The translations under genes were made by a program, and so were the position numbers. The notes beneath the pieces are model-generated. The model worked only from the letters and a program-made list of their open reading frames with translations, was not told where the DNA came from and ran no database searches. Positions 35,341-45,006 of a DNA stretch of 64,000 bases are shown here, one piece after another; the stretch's first letter is position 1, and each line of letters opens with the position of its first letter. Source of the DNA: Chloroflexota bacterium (lineage in GTDB: Bacteria; Chloroflexota; Dehalococcoidia; Bin125); the NCBI GenBank assembly GCA_026707145.1, contig JAPOXK010000017.1:1-64000 (forward strand), read 5' to 3'.

Positions 35341-37311
35341 ATGACCGAGGCGCTGTTCAACTATTCCGCAGTCACGCCGGAGGCGATCCGTGATGGCTGT
35401 GACGCGGCTGTACGGCGGGCGGAGGCGCGCGTCGCGGAGATCGCGGCCCTCCCGGACGACCGGCGGACTTTCGCCAACACCCTCCTCCCCATGGAGGAGA
35501 TCGCGGATCTGCTGCGCCAGGCTGGCGGCCGCTACGCGTTCTTGGCGCAAGTGGCAAACGACGCGGCCCTGCGTGACACGGCGCGGGAGCAAGAAGAGCG
35601 CCTGGACCAGTACGGCAACGCGCTCGGGTTCCGCGATGAGCTCTACCGATCGGTGCTGGCGTTCTCGCAGACGGCGCAGGCTCAGGCGCTGGAGGGAGTA
35701 GAGGCGCGGCTGCTGGAGCACACCCTGCGCGACTTTCGCCGCAATGGACTGGGGCTTCCCGTGGCGGCGCGCAAGCGCGTCCAGGAGAGGAAAGAGCGGC
35801 TGGTAACGCTGGGGATCAACTTCCGCCGCAACATCGACGAATACGACGATGGTCTCTGGCTCACCAGGGAACAGCTCGCCGGATTGCCCGACACGTTCAT
35901 TGAGGGGCTGCGCGGCGAGGAGCAGGCAGGCGGGACGCGCTATCGCGTATCGCTTGACTATCCGGAGCTGCATCCGGTTCTGGATTCCGCGGATGACGCT
36001 GCCGTGCGTGAGGAGCTCTTCCGCAAGAACCACAGCAAGGCGGCGGACGCGAACCTGCCGGTCCTGGCCGAGGCGATCGACCTGCGGCACGAGATCGCTA
36101 CAGCGCTGGGTTACCCTTCCTGGGCCGACTATGTGATTGAGCTGCGCGTCGCGAAGACGGCCCCGGCGGCCCACGCATTCCTCGTGGATCTGGAGCAACG
36201 CGTACGCCCGAAGGCGGAACAAGACATGCAGGCGCTGCGCGGCGCGCGCGGCGGGAAGCAGCCGATCGAGCTGTGGGATTGGCGGTACTACACGCAACAG
36301 ATCCTGCGCGAGCAGTACCACGTCGATCCGTTTGAGATCGCGGAGTACTTTCCGTTGGATGCCACCCTCAGCGGGCTCTTCCGGATCTGCGAGGCGTTGC
36401 TCGGCGTGCGCTTTCTCGCGCAAACCGACGCGAACGCGTGGGACACGGACGTGCAGCTGTTCGAGGTTGTCGACGCCCGCGACGGACGCGGCCTCGCGCA
36501 CTTCTATCTAGACCTCTTCCCCCGCTCCGATAAGTACGGCCACGCCGCTGCCTTCAGTCTGCGCGGCGGCCGCACGTTGCCGGAGGGCGCCTATCAGCGC
36601 CCGATCAGCGCGATCGTCGCGAACTTCACGAAGCCCACGGCGTCAACGCCGTCGCTGCTCCGGCATTCCGAAGTCGTGACGCTGTTTCACGAATTCGGAC
36701 ACATCCTGCATCAGACCCTCACGCGAGTGCCGCATCCATCCTTCGCGGGGACACAGGTCGAGCGCGACTTCGTGGAAGCGCCCTCGCAGATGCTGGAGCA
36801 TTGGTGCTGGTCGCCGGAGGTCCTGCGATCGTTTTCGCGGCACCATCGCAGCGGGGATCCGCTACCTGCCCAGTTGGTTGAGCGGATGGTCGAGGCGCGC
36901 AACCTGAGCAGCGGTATTGCCACCCTGCGCCAGATCTATTTCTCGCGGCTCGATCTTGCCTATCACCAAGCGGGCGCAGGCAAGGACACGGATCGGATCG
37001 CCGAAGAGCTGCATCCAATCACTGGCTTCGCCTTCCCGAGCGGGACCCACGTCCAAGCAGGCTTCGGACATCTCTTCGGCTACGATGCCGGCTACTACAG
37101 CTATCTCTGGTCGCGGGTCTACGGCGACGACATGTTCACGCGCTTTGAAGAGGCGGGCCTGCGTGATCCCGATGTGGGGCAGGACTATCGCCGTCTCATC
37201 TTGGAGCGCGGTGGGTCGGTGGACGGCGATGTACTGGTTCGCGACTTTCTAGGTCGTGAACCGAATCCCGAGGCGTTCCTGCGGCATCTGGGACTGGACG
37301 ACTCACGGTAG
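35341..37311 (+). CDS. M3-family metallopeptidase (oligopeptidase)
   Basis: A 656-aa zinc oligopeptidase of the thimet/oligopeptidase A type. The zinc motif is TLFHEFGHILHQTLTR at about residue 447-462, with the downstream glutamate ligand in RDFVEAPSQMLEHW. H-V-Q-A-G-F-G-H-L-F-G-Y-D-A-G-Y-Y-S-Y-L-W near 570-590 holds the substrate-binding tyrosines. It cleaves short peptides in the cytoplasm. The ATG at 35341 follows a G-rich, weak ribosome site. The upstream crotonase is probably in the same transcript. No signal peptide. Confidence 0.9.
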   Translation: MTEALFNYSAVTPEAIRDGCDAAVRRAEARVAEIAALPDDRRTFANTLLPMEEIADLLRQAGGRYAFLAQVANDAALRDTAREQEERLDQYGNALGFRDELYRSVLAFSQTAQAQALEGVEARLLEHTLRDFRRNGLGLPVAARKRVQERKERLVTLGINFRRNIDEYDDGLWLTREQLAGLPDTFIEGLRGEEQAGGTRYRVSLDYPELHPVLDSADDAAVREELFRKNHSKAADANLPVLAEAIDLRHEIATALGYPSWADYVIELRVAKTAPAAHAFLVDLEQRVRPKAEQDMQALRGARGGKQPIELWDWRYYTQQILREQYHVDPFEIAEYFPLDATLSGLFRICEALLGVRFLAQTDANAWDTDVQLFEVVDARDGRGLAHFYLDLFPRSDKYGHAAAFSLRGGRTLPEGAYQRPISAIVANFTKPTASTPSLLRHSEVVTLFHEFGHILHQTLTRVPHPSFAGTQVERDFVEAPSQMLEHWCWSPEVLRSFSRHHRSGDPLPAQLVERMVEARNLSSGIATLRQIYFSRLDLAYHQAGAGKDTDRIAEELHPITGFAFPSGTHVQAGFGHLFGYDAGYYSYLWSRVYGDDMFTRFEEAGLRDPDVGQDYRRLILERGGSVDGDVLVRDFLGREPNPEAFLRHLGLDDSR

Positions 37312-37387
37312 GCCGCTAGACTCCCTCTCGCGTCGAGGGCTCCTGTCCTGCCGCGCAAGCGAATCATTCCAACGTTCGGAGGCGGCT

Positions 37388-38599
37388 GTGCTGCAAGCAA
37401 AGTCCGTAGAGCAAGCGACGGAGCATTTCGGACAACTCGTCAATGCGCAGTTGGCGCGGATAGAGCGCATCAAAAAGGAAGCCGATTGGATCGACTATCA
37501 GGCCCTGGACCAGATCGTCATTGGGGTCCTGGGAGGCGACGGGATCGGCCCGGCGATCTCGCACGAGGCGCAGCGCATCTTGGAGGATCTTCTCTCAGAC
37601 CAGGTCTCCTCCGGCAAGGTCGTGTTCCGCACCATCGACGGCCTCACCATCGAGCGGCGCGCTGAAGAGAGAGCTGCGATTCCGGCGGCCGTCTTGGAGG
37701 AGATCCGCGAGTGCCACGTCACACTCAAAGGCCCTACGACCACGCCGGAGCAGGGCGACGCTTGGCCCAATATCGAGAGCGCGAACGTCGCGATGCGCAA
37801 GGAGTTGGACCTCTTCGCCAATGTGCGGCCCGTCCGCGTGCCGGCTGAGGGAATCGACTGGACCTTCTTCCGGGAGAACACGGAGGACCTCTATGCAGTT
37901 GGCAGCCAGGGGGTGACGATCGGCGACCTCGCCGTCGACTTCAAGATGATCACCAAGCCCGGTAGCGACCGGATCATCCGCGCGGCCTTCGACTTTGCCA
38001 AGAAGAATGGCAAGGACCGGCTGACGATCGTCACGAAGGCGAACGTCGTCAAGACGACCGACGGCACCTTCTTGGACACCGCGCGAGAGGTGGCGAAAGA
38101 CTACCCCGGGATCGAATGGGAGGGCTGGTATATCGACATCATGACCGCCAAGCTCGTCGATCCGAAGCGCCGGCGCGATTTCCAAGTCCTGGCGTTGCCC
38201 AACCTCTACGGCGATATCCTTACCGATGAGGCGGCTGAATTTCAGGGAGGTGTGGGGACGGCCGGCAGCGCCAATATCGGCAAGCGCTACGCGATGTTCG
38301 AGGCGATTCACGGCTCCGCCCCGCGCATGGTGCGGGAGGGGCGGGCCCAGTATGCGGATCCGTCCTCCATGGTGCGGGCCGGGGCGATGATGCTGTCGCA
38401 CATTGGCTATCGAGAGCTCGGCGAGCGCTTGGGCAAAGCGTTGGACCTCTGCGGGCAGTACGAAGCGAAGCTCAAGATGACCGGTCGGGATACGGGCGCT
38501 ACCTCGCGGCTGTTCGGGGACTACATCCTGGAGACCGTTCGCGCGCCCGACCTGGAGTCGCGCTGGGACGCGGCGGTGCGAGCTGCTGCCGGGGGATAG
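37388..38599 (+). CDS. icd: Isocitrate dehydrogenase (NADP/NAD type)
   Basis: A 403-aa member of the isocitrate/isopropylmalate dehydrogenase family. It oxidatively decarboxylates isocitrate to 2-oxoglutarate. I-G-V-L-G-G-D-G-I-G-P is the opening strand. E-S-A-N-V-A-M-R-K-E-L-D and N-V-R-P-V-R form the substrate site with the S-x-N pattern of isocitrate enzymes. F-F-R-E-N-T-E-D-L-Y and YGDILTDEAAEFQGGVG follow, and the metal aspartates are present. Cofactor residues are not decisive. GGAGG precedes the GTG at 37388; earlier in-frame codons overlap the M3 gene. Its product feeds both 2-oxoacid:ferredoxin oxidoreductases and MenD in this window. Confidence 0.85.
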   Translation: MLQAKSVEQATEHFGQLVNAQLARIERIKKEADWIDYQALDQIVIGVLGGDGIGPAISHEAQRILEDLLSDQVSSGKVVFRTIDGLTIERRAEERAAIPAAVLEEIRECHVTLKGPTTTPEQGDAWPNIESANVAMRKELDLFANVRPVRVPAEGIDWTFFRENTEDLYAVGSQGVTIGDLAVDFKMITKPGSDRIIRAAFDFAKKNGKDRLTIVTKANVVKTTDGTFLDTAREVAKDYPGIEWEGWYIDIMTAKLVDPKRRRDFQVLALPNLYGDILTDEAAEFQGGVGTAGSANIGKRYAMFEAIHGSAPRMVREGRAQYADPSSMVRAGAMMLSHIGYRELGERLGKALDLCGQYEAKLKMTGRDTGATSRLFGDYILETVRAPDLESRWDAAVRAAAGG

Positions 38600-38767
38600 C
38601 CGGCGACGCTTCTTGCACGGGGCCGGTCCGCTCCCTGCGAATCGCTCCAGTTCTGTTAGCCGGGTTGCCTCTTCCGGCATCCGCCGCTAGGCGGTCCTCC
38701 CGCCGGACTGCATACTGGTGCCGTGCTACCAGAGGTTGATCTCGGCTAGCGATCGGCAAGGATGCAT

Positions 38768-41059
38768 ATGGTCATCGCCAGTAATCTCGGCTACCCGCGT
38801 ATCGGACCTGGGCGTGAGCTGAAGAAGGCGCTCGAGAGCTTCTGGGGCGGGCGGAGCGACGCGGCGGCACTGGACGCCGCGGGCGCAACCCTGCGCCGCG
38901 CCAGCTGGGAGCTGCAGCGGGCTGCTGGGATCGACCAGATCCCTTCCAACGACTTTTCCTTGTACGACCACGTGCTGGATACGGCGGCGATGCTCGGTGC
39001 GGTCCCCTCGCGATTCGGATGGAACGGTGCCATGGTCGATCGCGACACCTATTTCGCCATGGCGCGCGGCGGGCCCAATACGCCGGCGATGGAGATGACG
39101 AAGTGGTTCGATACCAACTACCACTACATCGTGCCGGAATTCGAGCCGGGCATGATCTTCCGGCTCGCCTCCAGCAAGGCGATCGATGAGTATCGCGAGG
39201 CGAAAGCGCTCGGGATCGAGACGCGGCCCAAACTCCTGGGCCCCGTGTCGTTTCTGCTTCTGGGGAAGTCACGGCATGCCGGGATCGAACCGCTCGACCT
39301 ACTCGACCAAGCGCTCCCCGTCTACGAGCAGGTACTGCGCCAGCTCGCCGAAGCCGGTGCCACGTGGGTGCAGGTTGACGAACCGATGCTGGTGCTGGAC
39401 CTCAGCGCGCGGGCACGTGCTGCCTACGCCCAGGCTTACGCACGCCTCAGCGCCGCCTGCCCGTCGCTCAAGTTTCTCCTCGCGACGTACTTCGGCGACC
39501 CCGGCGACAACCTCGAAACGGCGCTGGAGTTGCCGGTGGCGGGATTGCATCTGGACCTCACGCGCGCTTCCCATGCAGGGCAGCTCGTGCAGCGCACGTT
39601 GGCGGCGGTTCCCGACGCACTCACGCTCTCCCTAGGGCTCGTCGACGGCCGCAACGTTTGGCGGACCGATCTCGACGCGGCACTGGGAACGGCGCGCGCG
39701 GTGCTGGAGTCTGTTGGATCCCAGCGAGTGATGATCGGGCCGTCGTGCTCGCTCTTGCATACGCCTGTCGATCTTGGGATCGAAACGGAGCTGGACGAGG
39801 AGCTGTGCTCGTGGCTGGCTTTTGCGCGGCAAAAGGTCGACGAGATCGCGCTGCTCGCGCGCGCCCTGGTCGATGAGGCCGCGGTGGCGGCAGAGCTGGA
39901 GGCGCGCCGCGCCGCGCTGGCCAGCCGCCGCGCCTCCAGCCGGGTCCACGATCCCGCGGTAGCGGCCCGGATGGGATCGGTGGATGAGGCCATGCAGCGC
40001 CGGGTGACTGCCTTTGCGCAGCGCCAGGCCGCGCAGCAGGCGCGGCTCCGGCTGCCCCTGCTCCCCACGACCACGATCGGATCGTTCCCGCAGACCGGCG
40101 CGGTGCGGAAGACCCGCGCTGCGTTCAAGGCCGGACGTCTGAGCGCTGCGGAGTACGACGGCTTCTTGGAATCCGAGATCGAGCGCGTCGTACGATTCCA
40201 GGAAGAGGTAGGGTTGGACGTCCTCGTGCACGGGGAGCCCGAGCGGACCGACATGGTCGAGTACTTCGGTGAGCGCTTGAGCGGCGTGGCGGTCACGAAA
40301 CACGGCTGGGTCCAAAGCTACGGGTCGCGTTGTGCGCGACCGCCGATCATCTACGGTGACGTTTCGCGGCCGGAGCCGATGACGGTGCGGTGGGCGCGGT
40401 ACGCGCAGTCGCTGACCGATCGGCCCGTGAAAGGCATGCTGACGGGACCGATCACCATTCTGCAGTGGTCGTTTGTCCGCGACGATCAGCCGCGTCGTGA
40501 CACGGCCGGACAGATCGCCCTCGCGATCCGCGACGAAGTGCGGGATCTGGAAGCCGCCGGCATCCGGGTCATCCAGATCGACGAGCCCGCACTGCGTGAA
40601 GGGCTGCCACTGCGGCGCGCGCAATGGGCCGCTTACCTCGAGTGGGCGGTTGCGAGCTTTCGGCTGGTGGCGGCCGGCGTTCGTGATGAGACGCAGATTC
40701 ATACGCACATGTGCTATGCGGAGTTCAACGACATCCTGGAGGCGATTGCGCGGATGGACGCCGACGTGATCTCGATCGAGGCGTCGCGATCGCAGATGGA
40801 ACTTTTGGAGGGCTTCGCGCGCTTCCGCTACCCCAACCAGATCGGACCGGGCGTTTACGATATCCACTCCCCGCGCGTGCCGAGCCAAGAGAGCGTGGAA
40901 ACGCTGATCGACTACGCCTTGGACGTCCTCGCCGCCGATCAACTCTGGATCAATCCGGACTGCGGGCTTAAAACTCGCAACTGGGACGAGGTGCGCCCTA
41001 GTCTGATGCATATGGTGGCGGCGGCCGAGCGGCAGCGCAGCCGGGTTACCGCATCCTGA
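38768..41059 (+). CDS. metE: Cobalamin-independent methionine synthase
   Basis: A 763-aa enzyme that transfers methyl from 5-methyl-tetrahydropteroyl-polyglutamate to homocysteine. The N-terminal barrel (MVIASNLGYPRIGPGRELKK) and the C-terminal barrel (P-T-T-T-I-G-S-F-P-Q-T) are both present. The zinc site is in IHTHMCYAEFND, with further ligands E and C in the I-D-E-P-A-L and W-I-N-P-D-C-G-L-K-T-R segments. AAGGA ends 6 nt before ATG 38768; ATG 38762 overlaps that site and is less likely. No SAM or B12 riboswitch is visible in the 160-bp leader. The gene is monocistronic by spacing. Confidence 0.95.
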   Translation: MVIASNLGYPRIGPGRELKKALESFWGGRSDAAALDAAGATLRRASWELQRAAGIDQIPSNDFSLYDHVLDTAAMLGAVPSRFGWNGAMVDRDTYFAMARGGPNTPAMEMTKWFDTNYHYIVPEFEPGMIFRLASSKAIDEYREAKALGIETRPKLLGPVSFLLLGKSRHAGIEPLDLLDQALPVYEQVLRQLAEAGATWVQVDEPMLVLDLSARARAAYAQAYARLSAACPSLKFLLATYFGDPGDNLETALELPVAGLHLDLTRASHAGQLVQRTLAAVPDALTLSLGLVDGRNVWRTDLDAALGTARAVLESVGSQRVMIGPSCSLLHTPVDLGIETELDEELCSWLAFARQKVDEIALLARALVDEAAVAAELEARRAALASRRASSRVHDPAVAARMGSVDEAMQRRVTAFAQRQAAQQARLRLPLLPTTTIGSFPQTGAVRKTRAAFKAGRLSAAEYDGFLESEIERVVRFQEEVGLDVLVHGEPERTDMVEYFGERLSGVAVTKHGWVQSYGSRCARPPIIYGDVSRPEPMTVRWARYAQSLTDRPVKGMLTGPITILQWSFVRDDQPRRDTAGQIALAIRDEVRDLEAAGIRVIQIDEPALREGLPLRRAQWAAYLEWAVASFRLVAAGVRDETQIHTHMCYAEFNDILEAIARMDADVISIEASRSQMELLEGFARFRYPNQIGPGVYDIHSPRVPSQESVETLIDYALDVLAADQLWINPDCGLKTRNWDEVRPSLMHMVAAAERQRSRVTAS

Positions 41060-41191
41060 ATTGGACGAGACGTTCACACGCCTTAATGACGCGGTTCGCC
41101 AGTGCTTCTACGCTGCAGACGAGTGCGAGAGTAGTGAGAGCCGCACGGCTGGGCCGCCACTGATGAGCGCCTTCTTCGGTAGGGAACGCAT

Positions 41192-42586
41192 GTGAGCACG
41201 CCTTGGGATCGCGTTACTTGGCAGAAGAGTGATCACGTCTTCGCGCGGTTCGCGGTGCAGCCGGTTGCCCGCTTTATGGATGTTGAAGCCTCGGGTGGTC
41301 TGGCTTTGGTGGCGGCGGCGCTGGTTGGGCTGATCTGGGTCAACGTCGCCGAAGCGTCTTACCATGGCTTTTGGGGAACCCATCTCGCGGTCGACCTCTC
41401 GATCGTTCACATTGAACTCACCTTGACCGAGTGGGTCAACGACCTGCTCATGACCTTCTTTTTCTTGGTGGTCTCTCTGGAGATCAAGCGTGAGTTCGCG
41501 CACGGCGAACTCTCGGACCGGCGGCGCGCGGCGCTGCCGGTCGTCTCGGCGGCGGGCGGCATGATCGTGCCGGTGCTGATCTACGTTGGATTCAATGCGG
41601 GTGGAGCTGGGATCGATGGCTGGGCGATTCCGGTCGCCACGGATATCGCTTTCGCCCTCGGCGTTCTGTCGCTCTTGGGCAAGCGTGCCCCGCTCTCGCT
41701 GAAGATCTTCTTGCTTGCTCTGGCGGTTGCCGACGATGTGGGGGGCATCGTTGTGATCGCCATCTTCTTCACAGAGGACATTAACGTCGTTGCCTTTGGG
41801 ATCGCACTGGCGCTGTTGGCTCTGGTATTCGTGATGCAGCGCGTGCAGATACGGGCGATGGGTGCTCCTATCGTGGTCGGTGCGGCGCTCTGGATCGCGA
41901 CGCATGAATCCGGCGTGCACGCCACGATCGCCGGTGTGGCCATGGGCCTTGCGGCTCCTGCGTCCACACCTTACGCACGGGGGCGGTTCCTGGAGTCGCT
42001 GGCGCGCTTGCGTGAGCGATTCGAGAAAGGGATGGCGTTAGACGACAAGAAAGAGCGTCACGATCAGACGGCCGCCGTGCTGAACGATATTGAAGAGCTG
42101 GCGCGCGACACGGAGTCGCCGTTGGACCGGGTCGTGCACATGCTCGTGCCCTGGACCAGCTTCGTGATCGTCCCAATTTTTGCGATGGCCAACTCCGGCC
42201 TCGAATTTGGTGGGAGCGCGATCCCCGATGCCGTAGGAAGTTCCGTGTTCTGGGGAGCGGGCGTGGGCTTGGTGGTGGGGAAGCTCGTAGGAATCACGGG
42301 GGCTGCGTTCCTGGCCGTGCGTTTGGGACTGGCTACGCTGCCTCGTGGAATCTCTTGGCTCCATGTGAGCGGGGTAGCGTTGCTGGGAGGGATCGGATTC
42401 ACTGTTGCGATCTTCCTCGCGAACCTGTCTTTCGAGGACCATCAGCTAGTCGACAACGCGAAAATGGGGATCTTCGCGGCCTCCCTCGTGGCGGCGGTCC
42501 TGGGTTACACACTGCTGCGGCTCACGCTGAGGGATCAGGAACCTGATCAATCGGAAGACGACCCTGCCGCTGCCCGCGATACTTAG
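41192..42586 (+). CDS. nhaA: Na+/H+ antiporter NhaA
   Basis: A 464-aa inner-membrane antiporter with about twelve hydrophobic segments. The hallmark FFLVVSLEIKREFAHGELSD is at about residues 90-109. The transport aspartates align as Asp151 in A-T-D-I-A-F and the pair Asp181-Asp182 in A-V-A-D-D-V-G-G. The family end I-G-F-T-V-A-I-F-L-A-N-L-S-F is followed by a hydrophilic tail of about 40 residues, longer than E. coli NhaA (388 aa). A soluble insert between helices (about 265-300, RFEKGMALDDKKERHDQ) is also present. The start is GTG 41192, with AGGGA upstream. Its stop overlaps the convergent menA stop by 4 bp. Confidence 0.93.
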   Translation: MSTPWDRVTWQKSDHVFARFAVQPVARFMDVEASGGLALVAAALVGLIWVNVAEASYHGFWGTHLAVDLSIVHIELTLTEWVNDLLMTFFFLVVSLEIKREFAHGELSDRRRAALPVVSAAGGMIVPVLIYVGFNAGGAGIDGWAIPVATDIAFALGVLSLLGKRAPLSLKIFLLALAVADDVGGIVVIAIFFTEDINVVAFGIALALLALVFVMQRVQIRAMGAPIVVGAALWIATHESGVHATIAGVAMGLAAPASTPYARGRFLESLARLRERFEKGMALDDKKERHDQTAAVLNDIEELARDTESPLDRVVHMLVPWTSFVIVPIFAMANSGLEFGGSAIPDAVGSSVFWGAGVGLVVGKLVGITGAAFLAVRLGLATLPRGISWLHVSGVALLGGIGFTVAIFLANLSFEDHQLVDNAKMGIFAASLVAAVLGYTLLRLTLRDQEPDQSEDDPAAARDT

Positions 42587-43491
42587 ATCAGGAAGCTCGC
42601 CGCCAACAGCAGTCCGAAGAGCAGATGTAGCTGCCCTGTTTGCTTGAGGAGTGGGGTAAGGGCGCGTCCCTCGGCGCGGGAGGCGATACGCCCGCCAAGG
42701 TAAAGGGCGAGCGGTGCGCTCGCCCACACCAGCAGCGACCACCCGGGCAGCAGGCCGGCGGCGGCGAAGGCCGTCACAAGCGCGTAGGGCAGACCGATAA
42801 GCGATAGGTACTGCGCCCGGGTCGCCCCGGCGCCGATCATGACCGCCAGCGTGCGCTTGCCGCTGCGCCGGTCCTCCGCGATGTCGCGAAGGTTGTTGAC
42901 GACGAGGATCGCGGTCACGGTCATTCCCACGGGGATCGCCGCCGCGAAGGCGGGAGCGGAGAGCGTCTCGGTCTGCAGGAAGTAGCTTCCGGCCACCGCG
43001 GCAAGACCGAAGAACACGAAGACGAACACGTCGCCCAAGCCGTGGTATCCGAAAGGCCAGGGCCCGCCCGTGTAGGCGATCGCTGCTGCGATCGCGGCCG
43101 CGCCCAGCACCAGGATCGGCCAGCCCGCCACGGTGATCAGGTAGACGCCGATCAGCGCGGCCACGCCCAGCACGATCGCGGTCGCCCAGCGCATGGCCGG
43201 CGGCGTCACCAGCCCGCTCTGGACGGCCCGCGGGGGGCCGAGGCGGTCCTCCCGATCGGCTCCGCGCTCGAAGTCGGCCAAATCATTGGCGAAGTTGGCG
43301 CCGATCTGCAGGAGAACGGCGGCCCCCAGCGCGGCCACGAAGGGGAGATCGCGCAGCGGTACGACGGGGCTGGCGGCGGCGGTGCCCACGAGGACCGGCG
43401 CGACGGCCGCGGTCAAGGTGGCGGGCCGAATGGCCTGCATCCAGATGCGCCAGGCCGGGAGGACCGGCGACGCTTGTTCTTCTCGAGACAC
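42583..43491 (-). CDS. menA: 1,4-dihydroxy-2-naphthoate polyprenyltransferase
   Basis: A 302-aa UbiA-family membrane enzyme that attaches the polyprenyl chain to DHNA, giving demethylmenaquinone. The first Asp-rich motif is N-F-A-N-D-L-A-D-F-E-R-G-A-D-R-E-D-R near residue 70-87, and the second is N-N-L-R-D-I-A-E-D-R-R-S-G-K near 195-208. Nine or so hydrophobic helices are evident, and the length is typical. The GTG start at 43491 is 5 bp after the menB stop and has a weak ribosome site, so reinitiation from menB is likely. Last gene of the tetR-menB-menA operon. Confidence 0.9.
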   Translation of the reverse strand: MSREEQASPVLPAWRIWMQAIRPATLTAAVAPVLVGTAAASPVVPLRDLPFVAALGAAVLLQIGANFANDLADFERGADREDRLGPPRAVQSGLVTPPAMRWATAIVLGVAALIGVYLITVAGWPILVLGAAAIAAAIAYTGGPWPFGYHGLGDVFVFVFFGLAAVAGSYFLQTETLSAPAFAAAIPVGMTVTAILVVNNLRDIAEDRRSGKRTLAVMIGAGATRAQYLSLIGLPYALVTAFAAAGLLPGWSLLVWASAPLALYLGGRIASRAEGRALTPLLKQTGQLHLLFGLLLAASFLI

Positions 43492-43496
43492 GCGGC

Positions 43497-44336
43497 TTAG
43501 GGGAAGCGAGGAAACTTGGAGAAGTCCGGCTTGCGCTTCTCTAGGAACGCGCGCTGGCCTTCCTTCGCCTCCTCGGTGAGGTAATAGAGCAGCGTGGAGT
43601 CGCCGGCGAGCTGCTGGATCCCGACGAGCCCGTCCGTGTCCGCGTTGAACGAGGCTTTGAGCATGCGGATCGCGATCGGGCTTTTCTCTAGAATCTCCTG
43701 GCACCAAGCTACGGTTTCTTCTTCCAGCCGCGCCAGGGGAACGACGGTATTGACCAGCCCCATCTCCCGCGCCTCTTGGGCCGAGTACTGGCGGCAGAGG
43801 TACCAGATCTCCCGCGCCTTCTTGTGCCCCACGATGCGGGCCAGCTGGGTGGATCCGAAGCCCCCATCGAATGAGCCAACCTTGGGTCCCGTTTGGCCGA
43901 AGACGGCGTTGTCCGCCGCGATCGTGAGGTCGCAGACGATGTGCAGGACGTGGCCGCCGCCGATCGCGTAACCCGCCACCATAGCGATCACGGGCTTGGG
44001 AATCGTGCGAATCTGGCGCTGCAGCTGCAAAACGCTCAGCTCCGGCGTGCCCGCATCGTCCAGGTAGCCGCCGTCGCCGCGGATGCGCTGGTCGCCGCCG
44101 GAGCAGAAGGCACGGTCTCCCGCGCCCGTGAGGATGATGACGCCGGTCTCGGGATCCAGATGGGCGCGCGTGAACGCGTCGCGAAGCTCCGCCAGCGTGC
44201 GGGGCCGGAACGCGTTGCGCACTTCGGGCCGGTTGATCGTGATCTTACTGATCCCCGCTGCGCGCTCATAAAGGATGTCGCTGTAGCCGTCGTGCTGGGA
44301 TTGCCAAGCGATCGAACGTGGTTGCGTGGTGGTCAT
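43497..44336 (-). CDS. menB: 1,4-dihydroxy-2-naphthoyl-CoA synthase
   Basis: A 279-aa crotonase-family enzyme closing the naphthoate ring from o-succinylbenzoyl-CoA. MenB-specific segments are [14 protein letters not shown] near 85-98, [37 protein letters not shown] and [19 protein letters not shown]. The Q-T-G variant (Gly in place of Asp) is that of the bicarbonate-dependent MenB type. The ATG overlaps the TetR stop in ATGA, so the pair is translationally coupled. Length matches the family. Confidence 0.94.
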   Translation of the reverse strand: MTTTQPRSIAWQSQHDGYSDILYERAAGISKITINRPEVRNAFRPRTLAELRDAFTRAHLDPETGVIILTGAGDRAFCSGGDQRIRGDGGYLDDAGTPELSVLQLQRQIRTIPKPVIAMVAGYAIGGGHVLHIVCDLTIAADNAVFGQTGPKVGSFDGGFGSTQLARIVGHKKAREIWYLCRQYSAQEAREMGLVNTVVPLARLEEETVAWCQEILEKSPIAIRMLKASFNADTDGLVGIQQLAGDSTLLYYLTEEAKEGQRAFLEKRKPDFSKFPRFP

Positions 44337-44962
44337 CGGATCGTCCCTGCGATTTCTGTCGGTCTATCGACGCTGAGGCCCACGCTCTGCAGCAGGAGCC
44401 GGCGTAAAACGGGGAAGAGTTCATCCATGGGGCGGGCCTGGGGGTCCAGCAACCAGCGCATGAGCACGGCGTGGAGGATTCCTACCCAGGCTTGGGCGGT
44501 GATGCGTGTCTCCAGCGGCGCGATCGCGCCGCGCGCGACCGCTTCGTCGAGCTGCTCTTCGATGATCGCCTCAAAGCTCCGCTGCAGTTCGAGGATGCGG
44601 CGGTTGAGCTTGGGCCCGGCGCCCAGCGCCTCGACCGCGAACACGCGCGCCAAGGAGCGGTGCTTCCCGAGCGTGTGCAGCAGCGTAAGCAGTGCCGCCG
44701 CCGCTCTGTCCACCGGTTCCTCCTGTTCGTCGAGCGCCGCGCGGACACGGCTCATCAGTAGCCCGCTCGTATGATCAAGGAGCGCGATCAGTAGTGCTTC
44801 CTTCCCGGAGAAATGGAAGTAGAGCCCGCCCTTCGAGGTGCCCGCCGCCGTCGCGATCTCATCGACCCCTGCGTCGCCGTAGCCGCGCTGTGCGAAAACA
44901 TCGGCCGCAGCTTCGAGGATGCGTTGCTTGCGGTCGCGTGCTCGCGCTTGTTTCCCGGCCAT
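44333..44962 (-). CDS. TetR-family regulator, proposed repressor of menaquinone genes
   Basis: A 209-aa regulator. The N-terminal helix-turn-helix (about residues 10-56) is typical Tet[21 protein letters not shown], then [20 protein letters not shown]. The C-terminal ligand domain is helical with no recognisable enzyme motif. It is the first gene of an operon with menB (4-bp overlap) and menA. A 22-bp palindrome at 44980-45001 sits 17 bp upstream of its start and between it and divergent menG. The same palindrome recurs at the menFDC promoter. From this I infer that the protein represses menaquinone synthesis and itself, with a pathway intermediate or quinone as possible ligand. The regulator family is certain; target and ligand are inference. 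Confidence 0.85.
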   Translation of the reverse strand: MAGKQARARDRKQRILEAAADVFAQRGYGDAGVDEIATAAGTSKGGLYFHFSGKEALLIALLDHTSGLLMSRVRAALDEQEEPVDRAAAALLTLLHTLGKHRSLARVFAVEALGAGPKLNRRILELQRSFEAIIEEQLDEAVARGAIAPLETRITAQAWVGILHAVLMRWLLDPQARPMDELFPVLRRLLLQSVGLSVDRPTEIAGTIR

Positions 44963-44979
44963 GGCGCCTCGCCGAGCGA

Positions 44980-45001
44980 AAACCGACTCGGTAGTCGGTT
45001 T
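44980..45001. promoter_or_regulatory. TetR operator 1 (tetR-menBA / menG)
   Basis: A 22-bp palindrome, AAACCGAC-TCGGTA-GTCGGTTT, with perfect 8-bp arms; the arms extend to 9 bp (ACT/AGT inside). It lies in the divergent promoter region between the TetR gene and menG. The same arms and the same 6-bp spacer length occur at 59769-59790 upstream of menF. Confidence 0.75.
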
Positions 45002-45006
45002 CGGCT

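Noticed and set aside
38600-38767. Possible SAM or cobalamin riboswitch in the metE leader
   Set aside because: No conserved core elements of either class can be read in the 160 bp.
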